Assembly: GCA_024305405.1 (NCBI GenBank)
Contig: JAKNDB010000067.1
Span: forward strand, 1,010,001 to 1,074,000
Direction: 5' to 3'
Length of the DNA: 64,000 nt
DNA from: Dirofilaria immitis
Taxonomy: Eukaryota > Nematoda > Chromadorea > Rhabditida > Onchocercidae
Below are positions 1 through 14,994 of this stretch, piece after piece. Both the position numbers and the translations under genes were made by a program. A model generated the notes under the pieces. The model saw nothing but the letters and a program-made list of their open reading frames with translations, did no database searches and was not told where the DNA came from. How positions within the stretch are numbered: the stretch's first letter is position 1; every line of letters starts with the position of its first letter.

Positions 1-62
1 TAATTTTATTGTTTACTTGAAAGTTTGAAAGAATTTTATTGTTTACTTGAAAGTTTGAAAGC
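1..62. repeat. Direct repeat, 2 copies of ~30 bp
   Basis: The segment AATTTTATTGTTTACTTGAA followed by AGTTTGAAAG occurs twice in tandem with a 30-base period. It lies in presumed intron sequence and no function is evident. Confidence 0.85.
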
Positions 63-1006
63 ATTTGAAAAAAAAAAAATATTCAAAAAATATAGCAAAT
101 TTATGATTTGTGTTTTGAAAATGAAAATCTTTCATTTATTAGTTAAAATTGAGAAAGTTAGAAAAGATATTAAAATATTTGAAATAATATTAAATACGAA
201 ATTGCCTTTTGAAGGAAATAATTAAAAGTTTTTTTAATTTTTTTTTTTTCATTATCTCTTAAATTATTTGTTTTTAGTTGATATTTATATTAAATCAACA
301 ATAAGCGCTAAAAATTAATTAATCTATCGAATCATTATCATTATCAGCTCATCTGTTTATTTCATTTATGAATGAAAATTTTTTTCAAATATAAATTTCT
401 CAGCTATTTTTATTTTCTATTATGGACATATTAACAATTCATTTGTTGAAATTATTTTTTAAGTTTTCTTAATATTAGTATCATACTAATATAAATAGCA
501 AATTGTAAATATGAATAAATACTATTGATTAAATGATATGATAATTGATAATTAAAATTAATGAAATTGATTAACTTATTTAGAGTATTTACTCCAATCT
601 GACACAAATGAGACATTTAAATTTAAGTTGGAAAAATTCAAGATTTTTCTAATAAATGTATATATATACTACTAATATTAGTATTTTTTTGCTATTTTCA
701 TTTTCTTATAGCAATCAAATCTTCTCTCAAAATGTTATCACTTTGATTTATATCAATCTTTATTTTATCAGCAATAATCTCTATAGTGCATAAAGATTCT
801 ATTTCTTATTCTTTTCATATTTTTCTTTAATATCTATTATTAAATTTACTCCTATTTTAGCAAATCTTAAAAAATTCGACGAAATTGTTTTCAACTCTTT
901 CGTTAAAGGTAAACAAATAATCAGGAAGCTTACCTGACTTAACTTTCTTATGCTAAAATTTCGGCTAATCAACTCCTGTTAGATTCATCATTCATTCTAT
1001 TTTTAG
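1..1006 (+). other. Dystrophin intron sequence (left edge)
   Basis: AT-rich sequence with no convincing exon. It precedes the first recognisable dystrophin exon, whose acceptor (TTTTTAG) ends at 1006. A short ORF at 25-225 is lysine-rich low-complexity sequence beside a direct repeat and resembles no dystrophin segment. I read the region as part of an intron whose upstream exon lies outside the window. Confidence 0.6.
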
Positions 1007-4000
1007 GAAATGGATGAAAATTTGAAAAAGGTTGAACGCGCAATTGATGATTCACAAATGACTATGGATTTGATAGAAAATGAAGCAGCACGTGAGCGAC
1101 TTAAGATACTTCGAGAATGGAAAGATCGCCGCTCAAAGTAAACATTTTACATATTTCTTTGCGATACTTAAATAGATGTTGTTATTTACAATTAATTTGC
1201 CATACATTATTTGAAAATATAAATTCGACTTTATTTTAGCAGAATAAGCGTAGTGAATCATAACGACAACCTTCTTAAAAATTTACTTAAATATCACTAT
1301 ATATCTATCCCATTAATTTGCTCAACTTCAACAGTTTAATTTTTTTTTTTTTTTAAGCATCTAATCAAAATCAAATGAATGAAATGAAAAGAAGAAATGT
1401 CTTTTGATTAATTGCTTTACTAATGGAAATGATGAAATTATTCATATTCATATTTTCATTTTTTATCTTAATGGATTCCTGTTCGGTTACTAATTATATC
1501 ATATGAAGTTTCTTTTTTTTTTTTTTTTTAGCGAAATAGATAAGCTGATAAAGGCTGAAAACAGCCTAGAAAAAAATATGAAAATCAGCCATAAACTATT
1601 GGATGAGATTGACAAAGCACTAGTTGAAATAGATAACCGAAACAAATCACCAGAATTGGAAGAATTAGAATATCTTGCATTATCTTTGGAGGATCGCTTA
1701 CAACGAGCTTTGGCGCAAATACAGCACACTTCATTAAAGGTTAATTTTTTGAACTTTCAATTTCCTGGAAATTAGATGAAATGATCAACATTGGAAGGTA
1801 CAAACAGGGGAAAACAAGAAATTAGTTCTCTTTTGGATATTCATTATCATATTTTTATTATCATTTCTTTCCGGTAGATTATCAACTTATAGTTATTAGA
1901 GCTACGATAACTGTCTTGAATAATGTTTGACATTAAAACAAATTTTTCCTGAAAACTTTCATAAGAATAATTATTTCATCTAAATTACACACCATAAAAA
2001 CGGCATGATATACAATATGATACACGCAACTGAAATATACTAGAAAAGCTGAAGAGAAAATCAATTCATCTTCTGCTATGACAGTTAGAGCGGTTAATTA
2101 TGCATATCATAAAAGTATGGTTAATTTAATATCTGAAGTCAAATAATTTGAAACTTTTAATTTAAATAAATTAATAAATATTTAGGCAGAGCCAATATTG
2201 ACACAAATAAGTGAGAAAGAAGCTTCTGTACTTCGTGATAGGTTACGAAGTATTGGTGAAAAATGGAAACAATATGAAAATCTTGTTCGAGAAAAAAGCA
2301 CCGACTTGACGAACGTTTTACAGACGAATCAGAATTGAACAACGAAATGGAATTACTTCAATTTTGGTATATAGTTAAAGCATTAAAAAAAAATAAGTAA
2401 ATGTAAGAACTTAGATCGATTTTTAATTCTACTAAGGATTTTAAGTTTTAAATTAAAAATTTAAATTGCTTGACTCTTTAATTAGTAAAAACTGATTATG
2501 ATGATACTTTTTTGTCCTCTCGAATGATTTATATTATTTTAACTATATAGCTTTAAAAAGTTTGGCAAGTTTTCATCGAAGAATCGATTAGTTTGAATAA
2601 TCGAAATTTGACAAAAGGAAATTTTTATTTGTTGAGAAAAGTACATTTTTTTAAGAAAAATTATATGAAGCAAATCATAATTTGATTATTTTTAATTTTT
2701 TTCACCTTACCTTTAGCTTCAAAATTATAAAAAGAAAAGTACAACAGAATAATAGAATCTGATTTCTTTGAATAAATTTATTTCAATTTTTCATATTCTG
2801 GGAAAGTTTTTCTTTGAATGCCAAATTACTGTCATATATATATATATATATATACATATATATGATTAAAGGTGCGATGAAACGGAAACGGAATGTGCCA
2901 TCATTATCAATCCACTAAATTTACCTGCTTTGAAGGAACTTGCAACAAAATTAGAGGTCTCTATTTTTCTCTTTAAAAATTGCTTTTTCAAGTAATATTT
3001 TCTTATTCATATGAAAATTATAATTTTCAAAATATTTTCCAAAAGATCATGGCAACGAAGGATACGTATAATCATTAAAATGATTTCATTTAATCGATTT
3101 CTACTTAAACTATCTATTAGAATTACAAAACTAACATTATCAATTATTGATAATTTTTCTTGATCATTGAGAAATTTTGAAGAGATGAATTTTATTTCTC
3201 TATTCTCTAGGTTTCTTCAATCTTTTTTTTTTTTTTCATCCATTCGAAATGTCTTCTGACCTCAAACTTCAATATTTAAACCTTTATTACGATAAATTTG
3301 ATAATAAATATATCAACGAAAAATCAATGATATCAACATACACAAGTTTAATAACAATATAACATAACTGAATGGAAAGAGGAGACTAAATAACGGCCGG
3401 TATATTTGTCCAACCGTCTCATTAAAGCACATCTTTAGAAAATGCTTTTCATTCTCATGACCTTTTTCTTGCGCACAGACGGAGGATCGATCCTGTTACA
3501 GTTTTGCGATTACATGAAATAACGCCTTTGTTAGCATGTGAAAAATGAAATGGACAATGGAGTGATAATTTTAGCTTACATTTACATTATACAATGAATA
3601 TGCAAGTAGTACATATACCGATTGATTCTTTGTTTCTTCTTGCGATTTCAACAACACCAATAAAACACATCCAACTTTCAGAGAAACCAACCTTTCAGTA
3701 TATTTTACTTTCTAAAGTAATTAATTTCAGGAACGCCTAAACAGCTATGAAGCAAAACGTATAAGTTTACAAACTATTGAACGCTTGAAAGATCATTTAG
3801 TTAGCGCTCAGTTGACGGATCCGACCAGCAAACATCGAATACGACGAGCCGTATCCGAAATTGGGAAACGTATTAGCTCAGTAAATTATTTTTATATGTG
3901 ATTAATTTTTAACTTCTCAATAAGATGATTATTTCATGATAGAAAAATTGCTTTCTAGGCGTAATAATTAATTATTGATTATTACATTATTTCAATATAT

Positions 4001-7000
4001 ATATTCAATATCCTTATCTATAATCAAATTTCATTTTACTCGAAATTTCTTTTTATGCTAAGAAAATAAAATCATCGTTCTATTTTTTTACTTAATATCA
4101 CTGCAGGAAATTTGATCATTTTATTGATTGTTACAGAATTTCTGCCAAAGTCTTCTTGCTTAAAAAGCTTTTATTTGATGTTCAAAGCATTCCAAATATT
4201 TTTAATTTTATTCTTTAAATTTGATAATTAAAATTGTTGTAACGATAGGTGCAGTGCGAAGATACTGCAACAACATAAATATATATTTTTTTTGAATCTA
4301 ATCTAAATGTCTGTTATTTTTCACTATTTATTTAAAAAAAAAAGAAGCAATGTTTTCCAGATTCGAAGTCTTTTACGTGATCGAAAATCGCAACTTGATT
4401 GTGCTGTGAATGCAGCTAAAAATTTCGAAGATGATTTAAATAAATTGCAGAAATTTTGTGAACGAACAGAAAAAGCGATCCAATTGTAAGTTCATTGTTT
4501 TTATTTTCATTTGAACGAGGTTACCGGTCGAATGATAATTGTTGATTAGTGATTTAGTCAATAGTCAATTAATTAAGTTTGGTAGCCTAATTTGTGAAAT
4601 TTGAAATTTTGAACAAATTAATTATCTCGCATTATTTGTTTCCCATCTTCATTTTTTTTTCATTTTTATCAAATGATTTATTATATTGAAAAAAATGAAA
4701 AATATATTCTATAATGTAAAAGTGTTTAGCATAAAGTTGGTTGATTAAATCATTTTATTTTAATTTAATTTTGTTTCAATTCGTATTTTGCATGATATCG
4801 ATTAATCGAAATTGTTTTACTAAATTCGATAAAATACAAATGATATTTTTGCATAATGAATTCAATTTTATTTATTGCAACGAATATTTTAGGGTAGAAA
4901 GTGCGACAATTTTTGTACCTTCCGGTACCGATTTGGATTATGTTCGTTTGCATGAAGCGGAAACCGATGAAATTGCTAGAAGAGTGGAGCAGCAGTGGAA
5001 AGATGCTTCTTCTGTAGGCGGATCAGTAGTTGATGAACATCTTGGAATTGTTAGTTTTGAAATCATTTAAAAAAGTTTTATAAGTAATCTAAAGTTTAAT
5101 AGAAAACAAAATAATTGTTGAAGTTTAATTCATTCAATTTTGATAGCAGTGCTATTTTTAGTTAATTTCTAAATATTAAACTATAGAAAATCATATCTTT
5201 TAATTTGAATAAATCGTTGAGAATTAATACAAAAAAAAAAAAAAATGAAAGAAATATGATTGATAGGAAGTAACAAAATAGTAAAGCTTTTTTTTTTGAT
5301 AGCTTTCTGATAAATAATTTTTATCGATGACACTTCGAATACTGTAATACAACATATGTTTAAAAATAGAACACTTGGCCTATTTAAATGAACAATATTG
5401 TTACTAGTCATAGAACCAGTTATGTATTTTCTTTACTAGAAACTAGCCTGCTCTGTTACTAAATTAAATGATTATTAAATTAAATTATAGTAAATAAAAT
5501 TTTACTTATTGCATTTGAACAAATTAATTTCTTTTAAAATGCTGCTACTCATGTAGTATTATCATTTATCACATGAATGCATTAATAATAGTTAACGATT
5601 TTTATCGTTTTTATAGAACACTTAGATAAATAATTTATTTTACTCTAATAACATTTCTGCTAACCTATCAAAATTAAAACTTAATCCGAAAATTATTCTA
5701 AAAGACTCATAAATTTTAATCTAATGCGCTATCAAACTTCTTTCATAAATTTTATTTTAAAAGGAAAGATTAGAAGAAGTTAAAGAATTTCTTCAATTTA
5801 ACATAACTAAATCCATGTTCATTAAAAATATAATTGAAATTTTGCATATTTTTGAAAATATTTGAAAAAAAAAATTTATAGATCGTAGAAGATACCTTAC
5901 GTAAATGGGCAAATGATAAGGAGAAATTAGCTGTTACAGCTTGTTTGCCAACTTTAGAGCACGATTCCTCCTCATTAACTTCAGGTAACTTTTCTTATTC
6001 CATCTTATATTTTACTAGAATTCAAATGTTTTACATTTATGAGAATATCATTGGATATGTCATAATGATTGGATAAGGCTTATCATATTAGTGATTTGAT
6101 AGACGAAAGAATTAGGAAATTTAATTTTTTTTAAAACTATAATATATTTAAGAAAGATGTTTAAAAGGATTATCTAAATCCTAAAAGATAATTTGTGTAA
6201 AAAACATATTTCAGAAGCTGTCGGAGAAGAAGAAGAAGAAGAAGAATTAGCTAGCGGAATGCAAAATGTTTTGTCAAATATTGCTGAAGAAAAGGAATAT
6301 CACATCAGTGAATATGGCAATTTAAGCGATTCTGTACGATTTGAAGAATCACCTGAACCAAAATTGTCGACAAAAGAACGACTTCTTATGGATAACGTGA
6401 TACATATAGGACATTGGCTGACGGAAACGGAACGTGATGCATCGCTAACTGTTGATTTGGCTAATTTAGAAAGCATAAGGAATGCGATCACTCATATGCA
6501 AGTTTGTTTTTTTTTTTCTTTTATGCAATCATTCAAAACTTATTCTTGAGTTTGAATATATATATTATTGTTTATTTTACATTCCTTATAATGCATTATA
6601 AATAAAAGGCCGCATTTCTTTTTTTTTTTTTTTTAAATTCTTGGTTTGATGAGAAAATATACAGAATCCATTGAATATCAGTCGCCTTTACTGATTAAAT
6701 ACAAGTCTCAATATGACTTCCATATATATTTATTATTTACATGTTTATTAAAATCATCATTTTTATTTGAAATAAAAATTGAAATAAATTAGGAAAATAT
6801 CATTCAAATTTCAAATTGATTATTGTTTCAAAAATTCTTATTAATTCTCTTTTCAGGCTTTTATTGATCAATTAAAAATACGTCATCTGGATCTGCTCCG
6901 AATTGTAGATGAAAGTCATGATAAGAAAGTACGAGAACGAAGTGAAGTAATGACAGTAGAGTGTAATAAGATATTGGGTGAATGTCAGCGAAGAAAAATA

Positions 7001-10000
7001 ACATTAACTAAAATGTTGGAAGAAAGTCGAGCTTGGGATAAATTAAGAAAATCACTAACTACCTGGCTTACTGGTGTTCAGGAAAAGTTTGTTTTTTTTT
7101 TTTTACCTTCCCTGGAAATATGTGAAAAATTTACTAATGAATTCTTAACTATAAAATTTAACTTTATATCATTCTCTCCTGACGCCGTCATATTTCAGTA
7201 ATCTCAGAATTCATCAGTTTTCTTATTTTCATTTTTATGGAAATAAGAAGATTATTTTGCAGAGTAATTGATGGCAGTAAAGTTGACAAAGCTAATGTAC
7301 AAACGCTGAAACAAGAGCTTGGCGAGATTCAAGAAATAGCTGGAATAGCAGGAGAGATGAAATTAAAAATGGATGAATTAAATGAGCTTAGTAACGCTTT
7401 ATTAGATAATTATCGTGCTGATGAAGGACATAACTTATCACATACAATTTCAAAATTAAATGCTTTATGGAGTAAATTTAATGACAAGTAAATATTTGCT
7501 TCTTTATTTTCAAATTTAAACTTTTTACCTTTGATTTTTATTCCATCTGAAATTTAAATATTTCTCTTTAAAAAAAAAAAAATCATTAAATTAATAAATA
7601 AAGCGATTCAATCTGAATGATTGAATTCTTATGTGTAACAGATCGCAGTACAAGCATCTGAAAATGTAGTACAAAATTAGAAGATATGATTTGATGGATT
7701 TATTGAAATTTTTGAACAACAAAATCGCTAATCTTTGTTCTTAAAATTTCCAAAAAATTTGAAGCAATTTAAGAAATGCAATAGAAGATTGTGCGATAGA
7801 TTCAGAGAATTAAACTGAATAAAAAAATGAGGAGAAGTGAAGAAATTAATTTCAGTGTTCGTATTCGTCGTGCAGTATTAGAGGCAGCTCTTCGAGCAAG
7901 AAATGATTTTCATTCAGCTCTAGGGCAAGTAGAAGAATGGATGGATGGTGTTGATGCATCGTTGATAGAATTAAATGAAGCAACAATGAATACACAAATG
8001 CTAAAAGATTCTGTTAAAAGAAAGAAATGGATCGAAGATGAAAGGGTGAAATTATTTCCTGCATCCTGCAAAAATTATTTTGTTGATTTTTAGGAAGGAT
8101 TAAATTTAAAAAGTACGAGTTGAAAGAAAATAATGAAATATTAAGGCTTTCTTCAACGTGTAATGATCAATCAGTGATAAGAATCATTTCAAATTTTATC
8201 AAGATAAGCTGCGAAATTGATGAATAGATAAAATTATTGATATATAATTGCTAAATCTGCCTCTCTTCTTTCTAATCAATGAAGAAGAGATTCTTCAGAT
8301 ATCATTGCTGAGATATATTCTGAATAAAATTAAATACAATTTGGAATAATATATAAATAATGCGTTAATAAAAATTATAGACTGTACGAGTTGATATAAA
8401 TGCTCATAAGGATGTTATTGGGTCAGTTGGAGAAATGGGTACTCAGCTGATACGTCGAGTAGAAGATCAGAAAGAACGAGAACATCTCAAAGAACGATTA
8501 AGTCATGTTGATATCCGATGGCGACATTTGAACGGATTAGCTGATGCGATTAGGTGATTTTTATAATTTTTATCTCAAAAATTTATAAAAATGTCTCCAC
8601 ATTTCAAATAGCTATTTTTGCTGATAATATAAGTTGATAATATTTAGATAATTTACCTTTATGAAATTATCTCTTATTCATTTTATTTACCAAATTACCG
8701 ATAAATAATAATTAATGATAGAATTAAGATTATCTGTGAGTATCATCTTTAATGATAAGTTTACCTTAGAATACTTCAACAATTTATAGGAGTTAGATTG
8801 AATGGACATATTTTAATTTTTAAAATATTGATAAGGCGGAGAGAGTAAGATAATTTTTCTCGAATGAGATTTCGAAAAATTGTATAAAATCGTTTATTTT
8901 CATTTTTTTTCTTATCGTTTGCTTCAGGACTCGTCTTCTGAATGCCCAAGAAGAATGGGAGAGATTGTTTACACAATTGGCTGAAAATTTATTTTGGACT
9001 GAGACACAAAGTAAAGCGTTACTTGAAGAACAACCAGTTGGTGGTTCGTTGGCTCGTGTACAGGAGCAGACTAGTTTTGTCCAAGTATTATTTCATTCAT
9101 CAATTCTGTTTTTGTAATTCAGAAGATTAACATACGCATACAACATACGTATTTATAATTTAAGAAGCCAAGGCTCTTCTTCCAAAATTCAACAAAGTAG
9201 TTAATATCGGGATAAATAGGATGTATAACTTTTGAAATGCTTTGCGATAAATTAAACAACTTTTATCAGGCTCTCTATGAGGATCGTTTTTATAGTAAAT
9301 TTATTTAGGAGCATAATTTATATATATATATATATATATATATAGGTATAGAATTTAAAATTACCTTTTAATAGTGGGATTAAAATTATTTTATTCTGTT
9401 TTAAGAATTGTTCTCTCATAATGCTAAAAATATTTCCATCTATTAATTTTCATTTTAAAAAGTGAAAGAAATTATTTTCTAGAAACTTGAAAATGAAATG
9501 AAACTTCGTCAGCATAATGTTGATGAATGTATAACACTATCACATAGTTATCTTATGCAACATGATCTACGACCTCGAATGAGAAGTACCAGTACTTTGG
9601 CACCAGATGAAGAAAATGGTTAGTGTTTTTTGTCATTTATAAAATAAATTTTAATATTTTTGCAATGACTTTTTTAGTGATAATTTTATTCTTATCATTT
9701 TCATAAAGTTCTACTAATTGTTATTCTTATCATTAAAATTATTTTCAAAAAGTTCTATTAACTGCATAATTCGTTTAATTAGTTTTAGATTATTTTTATA
9801 AATTTATTTACCTTCTTCTAAAATATTTAAGAGAATATATAAAAGATAATTAGAAATAGTTGAAGAATTCTTTTCAGAGAAGCAATCATTGCTTCATATT
9901 TGATCAATTATAAGATTCAATAGAAGGATTTCAGAAGGGAAAACTGAAAATTCATTTGATAACGGATATGATTGCATTTATTTTACTTTATCCACCTAAT

Positions 10001-13000
10001 CAATGAATATTTAAAAATTTTTATTCAATCTGTAGTATTGATAACTTTTTTGCAAACGAATTATTTCGAAATTGATTGATATTCATTTAAATCGAAAGTA
10101 TATTTTGCCATTTTAGATGATGAAAATGCCGAATTACGACGTGTTGGTATTCAAATTAAATCTGATAGCGACCGTTTAGTGCAAGAATGGAGTGAACTTC
10201 GAGAGCAGTTGAATGCCTGGGCTCGTATCATTCATGATGCTAATGCTAAGATGGAAAAGTTAGCATCAACTATAGCTGAATGTCAATTAGCACTTTCGAA
10301 TATGGAAGAACGTACGGAACAACTTCGACCCATAGAAGAATTAAAATTAGAAGAATTACCGGCAGCGGTTGATGAAAGTGAACGACTAAAGGAATGTTTG
10401 GCTAGAACAAGAATCTATATCGACGATGCCAATGATTGGAGTGGGCAGTTGTTAGCATCAGATGTCGATTTGGCACCTGAGCCAAGTGCACAATTGAAAT
10501 CAATCAATGACAGGTATGCTATTATAGCGTGAATTAAAAAATAGTACGGTATGTCGTTGAAAAATTCTTTGATGGTATACTGTATCTTCTTATAGTATAC
10601 TGATATGTGCGTAATCATTAACAGGTCATTAATAGAAATATTCGTCTAATAAAATCTTTTTGTCATCTCTTATGCTAAAAAAATAAATATTTCAAAGTTT
10701 TAAATATTTTTATTCACAAATAAATAATCATCCTTTTGGCTAATCTGATTACTATAAGATAATTTTGTAAAAATTTTTATTTACAAAAAATTGATACAAC
10801 AATTTACATCAATGACTATACCTTGAATTATGATTGATTTTTCATATATTATCAATGTTTAGATTAAATCTATTATCCGATAAAAAAACCGTTAAAACGA
10901 AAATTTCTTTATTCAAGAATGGATAGAGAGAGCTTTTCGGTGCACTTCACTTTTATTCAACTAAAATTTTTATTTTTAATTAATCAATGAAATAGTCATC
11001 ATAAATAATTAATCAATGAAATAGTCGTCATAAAAAATTTATTTATACTAGAAAGTAATTCACAACAATTTAAAGTTCTGAAAAATATAGCTATGTTCCT
11101 GATACTAAAGAAGAATGTGAAGAACTTAATGCAGAAGGTAAGTGCAAATTAGATAATTTAGGGCACCCAAAAGTAAAAGTAAAGTATAAAAAAAATATCA
11201 AAGCAAAATGCTCTGTCTTTCCGGCTGGAAGCCAGAACCAGAGGAATAACAATATGAAATTTCGCTATTCTTATCTCATTTTTTGAATCATTTCTACTCT
11301 CAGAAATTTATCCAAATATGTATCAGATGTTATGCTAATTGAAAAAATTTTAATTTAAAGCAACTTTCATAAAAGATTTGAAACTATTTTTCAAATTATT
11401 GCATTTACTGAAAATTTCGATGAAAGCAAAATTTCCAAGATGATTTTTAATAATGATTTGCAAACTCAAGATAATTCTTAATAATAATATGCAAATCTGT
11501 GCAATAAGAATAAGGTAAATTTAATGACGATATTTTTCTTTAAAGCATTTAATTTAAGAATTAGATAGAAGTTTCATAATACTATCAGGAAAATTATGAA
11601 TTTAGAAAGAAGGAAAAAAAGGAAGATAGTAATAAAATTAATGATTTTGATGAAAAAAATAAAATAACTTAATTTTTCTATAAATCCTTTCATATTTTAA
11701 TTTTAATATACTTTTGAATACTTTACTTTTAATTCATTAATATTTGTTCTGAGAATGCTCTTATTTTTTGTTCATTACAGTATCCATGTTATTTTAAATG
11801 TTACTGTAGAAAACTATTGTAAATAACTTTTATTTAGCCTTTGGTTTAAACAAAAATTCGAAATATTAAAAGAGAATTTAACAAAACTATCTAATCAAAT
11901 GATACGTTATTTTTTAATTATGGATTTATTAAATATTCTAATTTTAAGATTATCCGTAGCGAAGAGAAATATAATTCTCAATTTTATACTTCTCACAAAT
12001 ATTATTTGTAATAATTCGAAATTATTCATTCGATAATTTGAGATCATTTATTTGACTTTTTCAACGGATCAATTCTTCTTGTTCTTTATTGTTTTTTTTT
12101 TTTTTTTTAGAAAAACATTAACTATTTAATATATTTTAGGATGGCGAAATTAAAATCAGATTTACGTATTCGTGCTGCTGCATTAGAACGAGCCATGGCC
12201 GATTTTGGTCCATCAAGTCAACATTTTCTAAGAGATAGTGTTCAGGCACCTTGGCAACGAGCAGTTTCAGCTTCTAATCATTTACCATATTATATTAAGT
12301 AAATTTGTAAATTTCATTAAAATATAATGTAATTGTTAGAATATTAATTATCATTAGATTATCTAAATTATCTACATCAATCATTCTATAAATTATAGTC
12401 ATGAAACGGAAGTAACACAATGGGATCATCCAGCAATGGTTGAAATTATGGAAGAATTAACGACATTTAATCAGGTCAAATTTAGTGCTTATCGAACAGC
12501 AATGAAATTACGAGCAATTCAGAAACGTCTTTGTTGTAAGTATGATAAATATTATTTCTTGAATCATACATATCTCATGATTATATATACATTTTTACAA
12601 CAATATATTATACCTATTGTATGGGTATGTTTAATATTGAATTCGAAAATAATTATGCTTTATCGTTTCATTTCTCAAAATTATGCATTTCCTTTTTTTT
12701 TTTTTTTTAGTGGATTTGCTGACTTTGGAAGATGTAGATTTAAAGTTGGAAACGCTTAATTCGATGTTAGGTGAGCAATGTTTATCGATGAAAGATGTGG
12801 TAATGTGTTTGGTACCATTATTTGAAACAGCACAAGAAAAGTATCCTAAATTGATACATTCTATACCATTGGCTGTTGATCTGTTGCTTAATTTTGTCTT
12901 GAATGTATTTGATCCGTAAGTTTTAATCATTTTTTTTTCTCATAAGGAAAATATTGAATTGAACTTAATGAAAATGTAAAATGTATATTTGAACTATTTT

Positions 13001-14813
13001 GATTCTTACTTTATCAGTTAAGAAAAAGAAGAGATAGTATAATTAGCTTTATTATCTCTTAGTTGAATCATAATGATTAACCTTATTTTTACAGGTCATT
13101 CTTAGCAGAGATGAATGAAACTTAGAAATTTCATTTTTTTTTTTAAAAAAAAAACAAATTGTAATATAATAAACTAAAAAGATTTTTGATACTAGAATAG
13201 AATAATGATGAAAATTAAAGTCTTTTTTTTCTTTTCTGTAACACATCAATCCTTAGTTGCTTGTAAGAATAGTAGTAATAGCGAATTATTTCATTTCAAA
13301 AAATTATAATCACTACAAAAAAATTTACTCCTCTTTGAATTGATATCTCTATATCGATTAAATTATTCTATATTTCTTAATAGATTATTATCTGGAATTA
13401 AATCAATTAATATCACTATTTTCTTAACAAATTTTATCATAACATACGAATGATTTCGGAATGATTTCGGATATTTTTTTTGCGCTTTTTTTTCAATTTA
13501 AAAACAAAAGATTAAAACTTATCAAATTGTACTTGATTTTTTTTAGAGCACGCGATTGTATCCTGAGGACATTTTCATTTCGTGTATTACTAACTGTATT
13601 ATGCAATTCAAATCTGGAAGATAAATATCGATGTAAATTTTATATTCTTATATTTTAAATATTTTATTTCAATTATAACTAACTAATTTAATATCGATAT
13701 TATTCCTTCCTTCTTCTTTTTCTTCTTCTTCTTCTTCTTCTTCTGCTTCTGCTTCTGCTTCTGCTTCTGCTTCTTCTTCTGCTGATGTAATTTTCATTTA
13801 TATTTTAATAGATTGATAAAATTTACAATAAATAAATATTTCTCATTTTTAAATCTATTCTATAAATATTTTAGATTTATATCAACTTATTGCTAATAAT
13901 GAAGGTGTTGATCAAAAGAAGCTTGCTCTTCTCTTATACGATATCATTCATGTATGATTTTTTTTTTTTTTGCTTTGATTATATTAGTTTAAGCTAAAAT
14001 AAGTATATTATAATTCTCAAAAAATGTATACTTTTATTATAAGTATATCATTTCCTAAAAAAAAAAAAATAGTTCAATTAACAAATTTCTAATCCAATCT
14101 ATCTATACTAGAAAACTGCAAATCTTACTAATTACTTATTGTATAAAATTTAAAATTACAAAAATGATAATATCGAATAGGATATTGCATCAAAAGTGTC
14201 CATTATTCATCTTTGATGTTGTTTGTAAAGTTTTTATTCTCAAAAATTTGATTTAAATAATTTTTTCAGATTCCAAGATTTTTCGGCGAAGCAGCAGCAT
14301 TTGGTGGTTCAAATGTTGAACCATCGGTACGATCATGCTTCGAAACGGCTAATTATCCACGATCAATTTCTGTTGATGAATTTTTAAATTGGTTGAAAAA
14401 GAACCACAAAGTATAGTTTGGCTACCTGTTATGCATCGTTTAGCTAGTGCCGAATTTGCCAAACATCAGGTAAATTTTATAATTAAAAACAAAAAAAGGA
14501 AGTAAAATACGAAAGTTTCTAATTTATCTTCAATTTCTAAATTGTCTAATTTAAAAAAAAAAAAGAAAATTCAGTTGACAAAATTTTTGAAACGGAAACT
14601 TCAGTTTTTATTGCCATGCACTTTTTTTTTTTGAATAACAGTAATAATAGTTTTATAATTTGAGTTTTGAAATTCATTAGTAATTTATGCTATATCACGA
14701 CGAATTAATTATTAATACATAGTTTGATCTAATCATTTTGATTATTATTATTATTATTATTATTGTTATTATTATTATTATTGTTATTATTATTATTGTT
14801 ATTATTATTATTA

Positions 14814-14892
<79 letters not shown>

Positions 14893-14962
14893 TATTATTA
14901 TTATTATTATTACATTATTATTATTATTATTACATTATTATTATGTTACATTATTATTATTA

Positions 14963-14994
<32 letters not shown>

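Noticed and set aside
1499..1729. Minus-strand ORF over a dystrophin exon
   Set aside because: Shadow of the coding exon 1532-1739.
11091..11137. Possible extra dystrophin exon between the last spectrin-repeat exon and the WW exon
   Set aside because: It has AG and GT borders and an open reading, but its 47-base length breaks the frame. Direct joining of 10513 to 12140 gives the expected dystrophin sequence.
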